Source: Smallanthus sonchifolius (lineage: Eukaryota; Streptophyta; Magnoliopsida; Asterales; Asteraceae). Taken from it: a stretch of 64,000 nt of DNA. The stretch covers positions 2,795,001 through 2,859,000 of the forward strand of contig CM042022.1 of NCBI GenBank assembly GCA_023525975.1. Direction: 5' to 3'. Positions within the stretch are counted from its first letter, which is position 1, and every line of letters begins with the position of its first letter. The notes beneath the pieces are model-generated. The model was given only the letters and a program-made list of their open reading frames with translations. It had not been told where the DNA came from and ran no database searches. The translations under genes were made by a program, and so were the position numbers. Positions 11,264-21,860 of this stretch are shown one piece after another.

Positions 11264-11318
<55 letters not shown>
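11235..11318. repeat. TA microsatellite
   Basis: Alternating TA with a short GTGTGT interruption, about 80 bp. Overlapping reading frames here are meaningless. Confidence 0.9.
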
Positions 11319-11321
<3 letters not shown>

Positions 11322-11550
11322 GAAGGATCAAGAGAAAACCACAAAGTTAGGCGAAAACCGAGAAAACCACTAAAAGTCAATCAAATAATTTTTAGATTTT
11401 TTTTATTTTTTAACTTATTTCGAAATGTATTAATATAATATTACACAATTTACTAAAAAATTATTTTACGTATTGTGTTTTACGTATACGTAACTGAAAT
11501 ATTTTTGTTTTCTATTTACGTATACGTAACACTATTGGTTTCAACGTACC
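11319..11550. other. Unassigned AT-rich segment, possibly another element end
   Basis: Starts GGGGAAGGATCAAGAGAAAA directly after the TA tract, a start often seen in small plant elements. The other end was not found because LTR sequence begins at about 11551. A repeated TTACGTATACGTAA palindrome lies near 11477-11532. Confidence 0.25.
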
Positions 11551-12512
11551 AAATCAATTGTATACAACCTAACTAGCATAATTATAACCATAACAATCAT
11601 CAAACACATCTAGCATGCAATCCTACAACATCACATAATCAAAAAGTTTCCTCTTTAGGCAAGTTATGAACCATACGCAACTAGCGTTTTCCAAATAACA
11701 ATGTACTCATCAAATAGGTGCAATAACATCAATTAAATAACAAGTCACCAACTTTATTACAAAAATCCATGTTTGGATGAACTAGGGTTTCAATCATAAA
11801 TCATAGAATCTTAAAATAACGAAATCGGATGGAGAAACTTACGTAGAAGTGTTAGCAATGCCTAGGATAGACCGAATACAAGTTCAATTGCAAGAATGAA
11901 GATCAAATGGGTGGTGTATGGTGGTGGTTTTTGGTTCGGCTTCAATGGGGGTGGGGTTTGGGATCGCCACGGCAAAGGGAGAAAAAAGAGATTAGGGTTT
12001 TAATTTTTTTTATAAAAATCTATATATACATGCATGAATGGGTTTAAAAATGGATTATGGATAATCCATGGGTTATCTAGGGGATCCATGGGTAATTTAA
12101 AAGTAAGTTTCACTAATGACAATAAAAACCCTTAACTAAAATTTTTATAAAATCCTATTATATAAAAACAAGCTTGATAATTAATTTCCGATAAACATAA
12201 GCGTTTTCGCAAAAGTTCGCATAATTCACGTAAAAGTCACCTAGCATGTAAATTCACATTATTTACATTAATATAATTGTTCGCAATTATTTTTATTAGT
12301 TCACCAACGTTCCGGGTAAGACTCTTGTGTGATCCGGTAATTTTTTGAATTACCGTTACGTGCGTGTTTGTGCGATAACTGACACATTTAATTAACCCTA
12401 ATTAAACGTAATGTATGCATGACTAACTGAGATAATTGAGTTTGTATAAATAAGTGTTTGATATAACGATGTTTGCGTTAACGGAGTTAACCTGAAATTG
12501 TCGGATGTCACA
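11551..12512 (-). mobile_element. Gypsy G3: truncated left (3') LTR
   Basis: This aligns by eye with 17728-18691 (shared GTACCAAATCAATTGTAT / GCACCAAATCAATTGTAT start and TCGGATGTCACA / TCGTATGTCACA end). It also resembles the LTRs of G2. Only about the last 960 bp on the plus strand are kept; the left part is missing and replaced by unrelated DNA at 11550. Confidence 0.8.
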
Positions 12513-12595
12513 TTATCCCTTTGTTGAAAGAATTTTCGTCTCGAAAATTAAGCAAAGTGGCTAGTTGTATGAAACAAAAATTTTGGGTTGTCACA
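12513..12595 (-). other. Gypsy G3 polypurine tract and LTR-adjacent spacer
   Basis: On the minus strand the LTR is preceded by AACAAAGGGATAA, the polypurine tract that primes plus-strand DNA synthesis. The same block recurs at 18692-18774 and, diverged, in G2 at 50298-50360. Confidence 0.65.
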
Positions 12596-13315
12596 GAGTG
12601 GCTAGCTTGGAAGACGAATTGGAATCTTCTTTAGCAAAGGTAAATGATTTGCACTTACTTAGTAGTGGATAAGTAGTTTATATGTAAGTAGATAATGTGG
12701 TAAATTCTATTTACATGTTGTATGTTGACTTTGACTATGTGCGTATGGTCAAACTAAAGTGTGAAATATGGTAAAAGTGGTGTAGTTGACTAATGTGGTA
12801 AATAGTCAAACATAATATGGTAAAAGTGGCGTAGTTGACTAATGTGGTAAATAGTCAAACATAATGTGGTAAAAGTGGTGTAGATGACTAATGTGGTAAA
12901 TAGTCAAACATAATGTGGTAAAATTGGTGTAGTTGACTAATATGGTAAATAGTCAAACATAATGTGGTAAATAGGTATAGTTGACTAGAGTGGTATATAG
13001 TCAAACAAATTATAGAATGTGGTGATTTGTTGTAAATTGACTTAGCGTAGTATAAGTCAAACCATTTATGGATAAATGGTGAAATTGATATAAAATTTAT
13101 TTAATGTGGTATAAGTCAAACCATTGTGAATAATAGTGAAATTGGTGTAATTCTATGTGGTTAATAGTCAAACTTAAATGTGCAAATGTGGTAAATTGGT
13201 GTAATTAGACTATGTGGTTTATAGTCAAACTTGAATGTGCAAAGGTGGTAAATATGTGTAATTAGACTATGTGGTTAATAGTCAAGCTTGATTGTGCAAA
13301 GGTGGTAAATAGATG
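12596..13315. repeat. Gypsy G3 3' non-coding repeat region, left copy
   Basis: Non-coding DNA between the polypurine tract and the end of pol. It contains four units of a 49-bp minisatellite starting at 12781 (TGTAGTTGACTAATGTGGTA...). These are followed by degenerate units and about three units of a 57-bp variant (GTAATTAGACTATGTGG...). Each unit is itself an interrupted inverted repeat (TTGACTA...TAGTCAA) with GTGG in the loop. The right copy (18775-20598) is longer and has three 49-bp units, so the array has changed copy number since the two diverged. Confidence 0.75.
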
Positions 13316-13329
13316 TAACTAGTACTTTC

Positions 13330-14640
13330 GTGTTTGTCGTTGACTGTTTGAAAAGCTGAGGATACTTTTGCATCATCTGATCCTCGCGTTCCCATGTGAA
13401 CTCCGTCCATGCTTCGAGTTCCAGCGAACTCTAACGATTGGGATTTTGCTATGCTTGAGCGTTTTGACCTCTCGGTCCATGATTTCAACTTGTTCTTCGA
13501 TGAAACGTAATTGTTCATCGATTTACAACTCCTCGAGTGGAACCACAAGTGTCTCATCTGATAGGCATTTTTTCAAGTTTGAGACATGAAAGACATTGTG
13601 CACTCCATTGAGTTCATCTGGTAGGTTCAGTTGATACGCAACTGGGCCAATCCTTTTCACTATCTCGAATGGTCCAACGTAACGCGGGTTTAGCTTGCCC
13701 CGTTTTCCAAAGCGGTCACACCTTTCCAAGGTGAAACCTTTAACAACACTTTGTCACCCACCTGAAATTCTAACGGTTTTCTGCGCTTGTCTACATAACT
13801 CTTTTGACGGTCACGAGCTGCCGCCATACGATTTCAGATTTGCACGATTTTCTCCGAAGTCTCGTGCACAAGTTCAGGACCCGTAAGTTGGCTATCTCCA
13901 ACTTCAGCCCAACAAATAGGTGATCGGCATTTCCGTCCATACAGTGCCTCGAACGGTGCTGCCTTGATGCTAGTATGAAAGCTGTCATTGTAGGAGAACT
14001 CTACTAAAGGCAGGTGAGTCTCCCAACTGTTACCGAAATCAATTACACAAGCCCGTAACATGTCTTCTAGGGTTTAAATAGTACGTTCACTCTAGCCATC
14101 TGGTTGAGGATGGTAAGCTGTGCTCATATCCAGGCACGTGCCCAGTGCTTTCTTCAATGATTGCCAGAAACGTGAGGTGAAACGAGCATCTCTAGAAGAA
14201 ATGATTGAAATTGGCACTCCATGCCGAGAGACTAATTCTTTCAGATAGATGCGGGTTAATTTCTCCATTTTGTCAGTTTCTTTAATTGCAAGGAAATGAG
14301 CTGATTTGGTTAGGCGATCCACTATCACCCAGATGGTGTCGCATCCACTAGGAGTTAAGGGTAATTTGGTGATAAAATCCATGGAAATCCGCCTCCCATT
14401 TCCACATCGGGATTTCCGGTTGGTGGAGTAATCCAGATGGATTTTGGTACTCTACTTTGACCTTTGAACAAGTCAGACACTTGCTCACATAGGTGGCTAT
14501 ATCGGCTTTCATGTTCGGCCACCGGTACAGAACCTTCAAGTCATGGTACGTCTTGTCGGAACCAGGATGAATATAGTATCTAGACTTATGAGCTTCATCC
14601 ATAACAAGTTCTCTCAAGTTCCCATACACCGGGACCCATA
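13330..14640 (-). pseudogene. Gypsy G3 integrase with C-terminal chromodomain, frameshifted
   Basis: Minus-strand fragments in several frames cover, in order, the end of the HHCC zinc region (YHDLKVLYRWPNMK), the integrase core (FITKLPLTPSGCDTIW, VIVDRLTKSAHF, then SSRDARFTSRFW), the TAYHPQPDG block, and the GPFEIVKRIGPVAYQL barrel. A diverged chromodomain-like tail follows at 13330-13540. Integrase inserts the cDNA into the host genome; the tail is typical of chromoviruses. Stops or frameshifts occur near 13540, 13730, 14060 and 14090, so no product is expected. Confidence 0.85.
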
Positions 14641-15990
14641 TTCGTTCAGCGAAATAGTGAATACCATCTGATTTGACCTCCAGTTGCTTCTCCATACCAC
14701 GAGTGGCTTCCAACAATAAGTTCTCCTTTTTCAGGGATTCAAGTTGAGCATTACGGATCAATTCGGGTAATCCTGTGTGAATAGTGAGTTGTAAAGCTCG
14801 AACTCGTCGGGGTTTGGTTTCCATTCTGCTTAGGGCATCGGCTACTACGTTAGCTTTGCCCGGATGATATTTAATGGAACAGTCATAGTCATTCAAGAGT
14901 TCTATCCAGCGACATTGTCGCATGTTCAACTCTTTCTGTTCAAAGATATGTTGAAGACTCTTTTGATCGGTGTAAATAGTTCACTTGGTACCGTACAAGT
15001 AATGTCTCCATATTTTCAGCGCGAATACTACGGCTCCCAACTCCAAGTCGTGAGACGTGTAGTTCTTCTCATGAATTTTTAATTGCCGAATGCGATAACC
15101 TTCTCGCGTTGCATCAACACACAACCGAGACCTTGGATGGAGGCATCGCAATACACTACGAAGTCATCCGTTCCCTCTAGTAGAGATAGGATGGGTGCGC
15201 TGCAGAGCTTCTGCTTCAATAGCTGGAATGCTGATTCCTTGGTTTCGCTCCAGTTATACGGTTTACCTTTTTGGGTTAGGGCGGCGAGAGGCTGAACAAT
15301 CTTCGAGAATCCCTCAATAAATCGACGGTAGTAGCCATCCAATCCTAGAATTGCCGCACCTCTGTCAGAGTCGTTGGTGCTGCCCAATTCTTGATGGCTT
15401 CTACTTTAGCTGGGTCGACATGTATTCCTTTCTCATTAACTAAATGTGCTAAGAATTGAACCTCGCGAGTCCAAAAATCGCATTTGGAAAACTTGGCGTA
15501 CAACTGCTCTTGCCTCAGCAGTTCAAGAATAAAGCACAGATGCTCTTCGTGTTCTTCCATACTCTGGGAATAGATGAGGATATCGTCAATGAAAACGATG
15601 ACGAACTGGTCGAGGTAGGGTTCACACACACGGTTCATGTGATCCATGAACACTACGGGTGCGTTGGTTAATCCGAATGGCATGACCAAAAACTCGTAAT
15701 GGCCGTACCGGGTTCTGAATGCGGTTTTGGATATGTCTTCATCTTGAACTCTCAGTTGATGATATCAAGATCTTAAATCGATCTTTGAGTATAAGCTCGA
15801 CCCTTGAAGTTGGTCGAACAAATCTTCAATGCGGGGAAGTGGATAGCGATTCTTGATACGTACCTTGTTTAGCTTCCTGTAATCAATGCACATACGGAAG
15901 CTCCCATCTTTCTTTTTGACAAATAGGACTTAGGCTCCCCATGGCGATGAGCTAGGTCGGATAAAACCCTTATCCAACAGCTCTTCCAGC
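14641..15990 (-). pseudogene. Gypsy G3 reverse transcriptase-RNase H, broken
   Basis: RT motifs on the minus strand: LLDKGFIRPSSSPWG, then (after a stop near 15930) the LVKKKDG/CIDYR region, RTRYGHYEF, FGLTNAPVVF, and the active-site block VFIDDILIYS at about 15580. RNase H follows (FVVYCDASIQGLGCVLMQ near 15150-15200) and its tail ADALSRME at about 14830. Several frameshifts and stops (near 15345, 15690, 15930) break it. This was the polymerase that copied the element's RNA. Confidence 0.85.
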
Positions 15991-16600
15991 TGTGTGGATA
16001 GCTCCTGCAACTGACTTGGTGGAAGTCGATATGGTGCTCGAGCAATATGTGCTGCTCCAGGTGTTAGGTCGATCTGAAATTCGACCTGACGATGGGGTGG
16101 AAGACCAGGCAAGTCTTCAGGAAATACTTCTGGAAAGTCACAAACGATAGGAATATCTTCCAGATTCTTCTCCTCGAAGGGTTTCTCGGCGACTAGGGCT
16201 AGTATCGAGGCATGACCATTACGCAAACACCTTTTCACCTTCTTGAAAGAGATGATGCCTATGACTGCACCACTCTTCTCGCCTTGGACAGAAGAGATCT
16301 CTCCGCTAGAAAGATGAATACGAACAATCTTATCTTTACAGACGATCTCAACTTGGTTTTTAGATAACCAATCCATGCCGACGATTATGTCAAAACTGCC
16401 AAGTGTAACTGGCATGAGATCGATATCGAGTTTGTGACCAGATAGTCCTAACTTACATCCCTTGAGGATGTGAGTTGCCTCGATTAACTTACCGTCATCT
16501 ATTTCTACGGTATACCCGTGTTCTAATGGGGTTGGGGTTGTTTCTATCTGTTTACTAAAGCTTCTAGATATAAAACTTCTATCAGCACCAGTATAAAAAT
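15991..16600 (-). pseudogene. Gypsy G3 protease, N-terminus fused to LTR by a deletion
   Basis: The retropepsin domain is recognisable: YTGADRSFIS at the N-terminal end and IIVGMDWLSKNQ further on. The catalytic Asp of the usual DTGA is Tyr here. Upstream coding is missing: at about 16600 the frame passes straight into LTR sequence (GTGTCAACAC, like 48066-48077 in G2). A deletion has removed gag, the primer-binding site and the inner end of the 5' LTR. Confidence 0.8.
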
Positions 16601-18691
16601 GTGTCAACACTAGGTTGGTAAGTTCACAGGTTTCAACTGTAAGTAAAGTAACCAGATAAAACAAATGTAATTATATCGATAGGTAGCTGGCCTATAAAAC
16701 ATGTTACTAAAGCGTTTCGACACCGAAGCTGATTGATTGTGTTTGAATGCCTTCCACCATGTCTATCATGAAACAATGATGAGATGTTTAGGTCAATTTT
16801 ACACCCGTTCGATCTCCAGTCGAGTTAGCGCGACTAACACGGGTGGGGCTTGTCAACCCCAGTAGTACTACTCAAGATTACCTCGTTATTCCCTTATATT
16901 AAACGGTTCGATATGTAAGGACTTTCCATGATATGTTTGCGCTTAGTACACAAGTGATATAAAAGAAATGTAAGATCTAACTGTTTGCGTTCATGTTTTC
17001 TCCCCTAGTTTAAAACAGAAAAAGGGGCCGTGAAACTCACCTTAGAATGCATGCAGATGAACAGCTAAGTAAAGACCGGTGAATCTCTAACTACCACCTA
17101 TTAACATAGGTCTATGTGTGTGTGTGTTTGTGTAGGTTGATATGAACCCTAAGTATCCAAACAATCCCAATGTTTTAAGTGTTTTGAAAATAGTTGTTAG
17201 TTTACCAAGATTGACCAAGTTTGACCCGACGACCCGTTGGTGACCCGTTTAGTGAGTTATTGTCTGTTTAGTATACTAATACACGTAATGTACAAGTAGT
17301 TCATGTTTCACGATGCATACATGATTCACAAACCTTCCTAACATGGCATGCTATGAACACACAATGCATTTCTATCAACAAGGTTACTATTATTAGTAAT
17401 GTATGAACATGGCGTTTCTATAACACGTTTGCATGATCCTAACGTGTTACTATAATCATACTAATGCATAAAGGATCATTACATCATGTAATTCAAGTCT
17501 AGGAACCAAGTTTTAAAATCTAAAAGTTTCCACTTTTAGTAAGTTATGAACAATTTAAGTGCTTTCTACAAAACAACACTTTAGAACTCTTTAATACGTC
17601 ATAATTGATCAACTAGGATCATCTTACAACAGCATGCACGTGTAACAACTTATATACAACATGTACTTTTAAACAAAGTTTCCTCTTTAGGAAAGCCTAC
17701 GATTTCTAGCTTTGTTAATGAGATTCAACGCACCAAATCAATTGTATACAACCTAACTAGCATAATTACAACCATAACAATCATCAAACACATATAGCAT
17801 GCAATCCTACAACATCACATAATCAAAAAGTTTCCTCTTTAGGCAAGTTATGAACCATACGCAACTAGGGTTTTCCAAATAACAATATACTCGTCAAATA
17901 GGTGCAATAACATCAATTAAATAACAAGTCACCAAGTTTATTACAAAAATCCATGTTTGGATGAACTAGGGTTACAAACATAAATCTTGGAATCTTAAAA
18001 TAACGAAATCGGATGGAGAAACTTACGTAGAAGTGTTAGCAATGACTAGGATAGACCGAATACAAGTTCAATTGCAAGAATGAAGATCAAATGGGTGGTG
18101 TATGGTGGTGGTTTTTGGTTCGGCTTCAATGGGAGTGGGGGTTGGGATTGCGACGGCAAAGGGAGAAAAAGGAGATTAGGGTTTTAATTTTTTTTTTATA
18201 AAAATATATATATACATGCATGAATGGGTTTAAAAATGGATTATGGATAATCCATGAGTTATCTAGGGGATCCATGGGTAATTTAAAAGTAAGTTTCACT
18301 AATGACAATAAAAACCCTTACCTATTATTTTTATAAAATCCTAACATCTATAAAAACAAGCTTGATAATTAATTTCCGATAAACATACGCGTTTTCACGA
18401 AAGTTCGCATAATTCACGTAAAATTCACGTAGCATGTAAATTAACATTAATATAATTGTTCGCAATTATTTTTATTAGTTCACCAACGTTCCGTGTTAGA
18501 CTATTGTGTGATCCGGTAATTTTCTGAATTACCGTTACGTACGTGTTTGTGCGATAACTGCCACATTTAATTAAACCTAATTAAACGTAATGTATGTATG
18601 ACTAACAGAGATAACTGAGCTTGTATAAATAAGTGTTTGAGATAATGATGTTTGCGTTAATGGAGTTAACCTGAAAATGTCGTATGTCACA
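16601..18691 (-). mobile_element. Gypsy G3: right LTR, lacking its inner end
   Basis: The 16601-17000 stretch matches the G2 LTR by eye (the CCGAAGCTGA, GCCTTCC-CCATGTCTA and GGGTGGGGCTTGTCAA blocks), and 17720-18691 matches 11551-12512. It ends CGTATGTCACA at 18691. It is followed not by flanking DNA but by another polypurine-tract/spacer block, so it also serves as the LTR of a second, truncated copy. Confidence 0.8.
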
Positions 18692-18774
18692 TCATCCCCT
18701 TGTTGAAAGAATTTTCGTCTCAAAAATTAAGCAAAGTGGCTAGTTATCTGAAACAAAAATTTTGGGTTGTCACA
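18692..18774 (-). other. Second copy of gypsy polypurine tract and spacer
   Basis: ATCATCCCCTTGTTGAAAG and the following block repeat 12513-12595 almost base for base. A polypurine tract here implies that internal sequence of another element copy starts to the right of the LTR. Confidence 0.65.
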
Positions 18775-20598
18775 TAGTGACTAGCTTGGAAGACGAATTG
18801 GAATCTTCTTTGGCAAAGGTAAGTGTTTTGCACTTACTTAGTAGTGGATAAGTAGTTTATATGTAAGTAGATAATGTGGTAATTTCTATTTACATGTTGT
18901 ATGTTGACTTTGACTATGTGCATATGGTCAAACTAAAGTGTGAAATGTGGTAAAAGTGGTATAGTTGACTCATGTGGTAAATAGTCAAACATAATGTGGT
19001 AAAAGTGGCGTAGTTGACTAATGTGGTAAATAGTCAAACATAATGTGGTAAAAGTGGTGTAGTTGACTAATGTGGTAAATAGTCAAACATAATGTGGTAA
19101 ATAGGTATAGTTGACTAGAGTGGTATATCGTCAAATAAATTATAGAATGTGGTGATTTGTTATAAATTGACTTAGCGTGGTATAAGTCAAACCATTTGTC
19201 GATAAATGGTGCAATTGATATAAAATTGACTTAATGTGGTATAAGTCAAACCATTGTGGATAATAGTGAAATTGGTGTAATTCTATGTGGTTAATAGTCA
19301 AACTTGAATGTGCAAATATGGTAAATTGGTGTAATTAGACTATGTGGTTAATAGTCAAACTTGAATATGCAAAGGTGGTAAATATGTGTAATTAGACTAT
19401 GTAGTTAATAGTCAAGCTTGATTGTGCAAATGTGGTAAATATATGTAAGTTGACTTATGTGGTTATTGGTCAAACTAATGTATGATATGTGAATAAATGG
19501 TGTAAATAACTTAATGTAGTCAAAAGTCAATTAAAATATAGAATGTGGTAACATTAGACTAAAATTGACTCAATATGGTAAATGTCAACCTTGGTTGTAA
19601 AACGGTAAATAGGTTAGTTACATGAAGTGTGGATACTTCATGGAGGTGTTTACATGAAGTGTGGATACTTCACGCGTAGTAATGAGGTCAAGTACTTCAC
19701 GGGTGAAAGTGAAGTCAAATACTTCACGGATGACATGAAGTGCGGATACTTCATGGGTCGGCATGGAGTCAAATACTCCATGCGAGAAAGCGAGTGGTGG
19801 TTCTCGCAATAGACATGTGGATATGTCAAATTTATGAAGGGTGAAACATTAGGACTTGTATGGGTCAAAACGTGTCTAAGTTGTAGGTCGTTGTATGCCT
19901 AAACAACTAATTGATTGAACTTAGAGTTAAACACTTCATAGGTGCAAAACAAGTTGTGATTCTCGTGTCGGGTTTGTCTAATAATTGATATTTTGACCTT
20001 GGGTGTTTAAAACATTCACAAAATGTTGTTTGTGGTTTAAAACGACCAGGGGTCGAGTCGAGAGGGTCAAAATGCTAAAAACTGTAAATTAGGGTTGGCT
20101 GGTGCAAGGCTGGAGTCTGGGATGCCCAATGGGTAAGTGGGACACCCAAAGTGGGGCTCCTGATGGGTTCTGCCAGCGCTCAAGTGGGACGCTTGTTGGC
20201 TGAATTTTTGAGTTTTCTTCCTAGGACACTTTGGGGGGGGGGGGGGGGTCTTGGGACTTGCTATATCATTACTAATGGTTATTTGTGTTTTTTTGAATGT
20301 AGGGGAAGCTCCGGTGTGAATCTCGGGTCTCGCATCATATGGATGGATTCTCATGGATCGTGTTGAATTAGTTTTTGTTTCAACTTCTCGTGGGGAATGT
20401 TTACAAACTTAATGGGTTGTTAAATGTTGTGGATAACATTGTGGACGTTAATGTTATGTCAAATCTATTTTGTGGTTTCATGGGTAGTAAAATCCATATT
20501 TGTAAACTTAAAACGTGTGGATACGTTAATATTGTAATTGGGACCGCTTTCGCGTCCTTTTAAAAAGTTTAAATCGGTTTGAATTTTTGGGTGTTACA
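18775..20598. repeat. Gypsy 3' non-coding region, right (long) copy
   Basis: The first 660 bp parallel 12596-13315; the rest is only present here. The content is almost wholly short inverted repeats: TTGACTTA...TAAGTCAA types up to about 19600, then a denser set with the apex GTGGAT or CAAAT (19621-20527). No coding sequence was recognised; frames here come from repeats. It ends near GGGTGTTACA (20589-20598), beyond which the sequence changes character. I interpret it as an expanded gypsy 3' untranslated region, but it could be a separate non-autonomous element bounded by TGTCACA (18768) and TGTTACA. Confidence 0.6.
19621..20527. repeat. Array of perfect hairpins with constant GTGGAT or CAAAT apex
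   Basis: Hairpins seen (arm-loop-arm): 19623-19640 and 19655-19672 TGAAGT-GTGGAT-ACTTCA; 19736-19753 TGAAGT-GCGGAT-ACTTCA; 19812-19827 GACAT-GTGGAT-ATGTC; 20423-20440 AATGTT-GTGGAT-AACATT; 20512-20527 AACGT-GTGGAT-ACGTT. With another apex: 19709-19727 GTGAAGT-CAAAT-ACTTCAC and 19761-19783 GCATGGAGT-CAAAT-ACTCCATGC. The loop is constant while both arms change together. Confidence 0.8.
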
Positions 20599-21084
20599 AT
20601 GTTTCACTATTGTAAACTGAAATGCTTGACTTTCTTCCCTTTAACTTTTAGTGCGAATGAATAAATTGAAGTATACATATTAGAAATTGATTAATTGAAA
20701 CATATTTTTACCTGGCTATTTGCCTCAGGTCATCATCAGGCAATATGTTGTTAGAGGATGTTTAAATGTGCAGTTAATCCGATCATAAGATTGGAATGAT
20801 TCAAAAATGTCATTTAACATTTTGATATTCTGTATATTGAAGATGCAGAGACAAAGGTGTTGATTCAACCAACGGGGGCTATGGTGGAACTGCATGTGAA
20901 TTGGGTGGAAAGTAGTTCATCAAATGGATGATATGGGTTGGTTGTCTCAACGGACTGCGCGGTATTTCACAACATCCTCTCTTCGTAAGTTAATCCAACA
21001 TTACCTTTATATTCGGTGATAGATACATTGTTTTCTTAGAAATTTCTCTATCTCATAGTTGGTAGAAAACATGCATTTCATAGT
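20599..21084. other. Unassigned interval
   Basis: No mobile-element terminus recognised. A short plus-strand open stretch near 20840-20930 (starting about GAAGATGCAGAGACAAAG) reads like protein-coding DNA but I cannot name it; it may be a captured exon. Confidence 0.25.
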
Positions 21085-21519
21085 TCTTAAACTGGGAATC
21101 AAAATCTATTACAGCGAAAGTCTTATTTAAAACATTCAAAAATTCACAAGGAATTTAAAACTTTAATCATAATTGTTCATAAACTATCATAACAAGGGAA
21201 TGTCAGTCTTCATAGTAGAGCAACCCACCAATCCATGCTATCAAGTCCTCGCAACTTCTCTATTCTTTCATTCTCTAACCTGATGTGCATACTAAAAGTC
21301 AGATATACCGAGTGAGTTCTATCTTTACTTTCACATCATAAAACTTTACTTGAAATTAGTTTTCTTTTGTTATACATATTATGTACATATTCGAAAACTC
21401 TTTCATTTACTTTCAAACTTATCACTTTACTTTACTATCAATTCGCTTTCTATATTAATGTAACTTTATAAAATATAAGGTTCTTTCATTAATATTGTCA
21501 TAACATGTGCTTGCACAAA

Positions 21520-21860
21520 ACAAGACTTCTATCGCTGTTTGGAACGAATCCAAGACTCTTGTCAATGCTTAGACGAGCCAAGACTCCTGTCAATACTTGG
21601 GTGAAGCCAAGACTCCTGTTAATGCTTGGACGAATCCAAGATTCCTTTCAATGCTTGGACGAATCTAAGACTCCTGTCAATGCTTGGAAGAATCCAAGAC
21701 TCCTGTCAATGCTTGGACGAATCCAAGACTCTGGTCAATTCTTGGATGAATCCAAGACTCCTATCAATGCTTGAAAAAAATCCAAGGCTCCTGTCAATGC
21801 TTGGACAAAATCCAGGCTCCTGTCAATGCTTGGGTGTAAACCAAGACTCCTGTCAGTGCT
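21520..21860. repeat. 29-bp minisatellite in the G4 LTR
   Basis: About ten to eleven units of CTTGGACGAATCCAAGACTC + CTGTCAATG (29 bp). Because 29 is not a multiple of three, the repeat is open in rotating frames and creates false ORFs across 21505-22018. Confidence 0.85.

Noticed and set aside
20232..20249. Run of about 17 G as a regulatory quadruplex
   Set aside because: A plain homopolymer is also a common sequencing and assembly artefact; no paired G-tracts around it.
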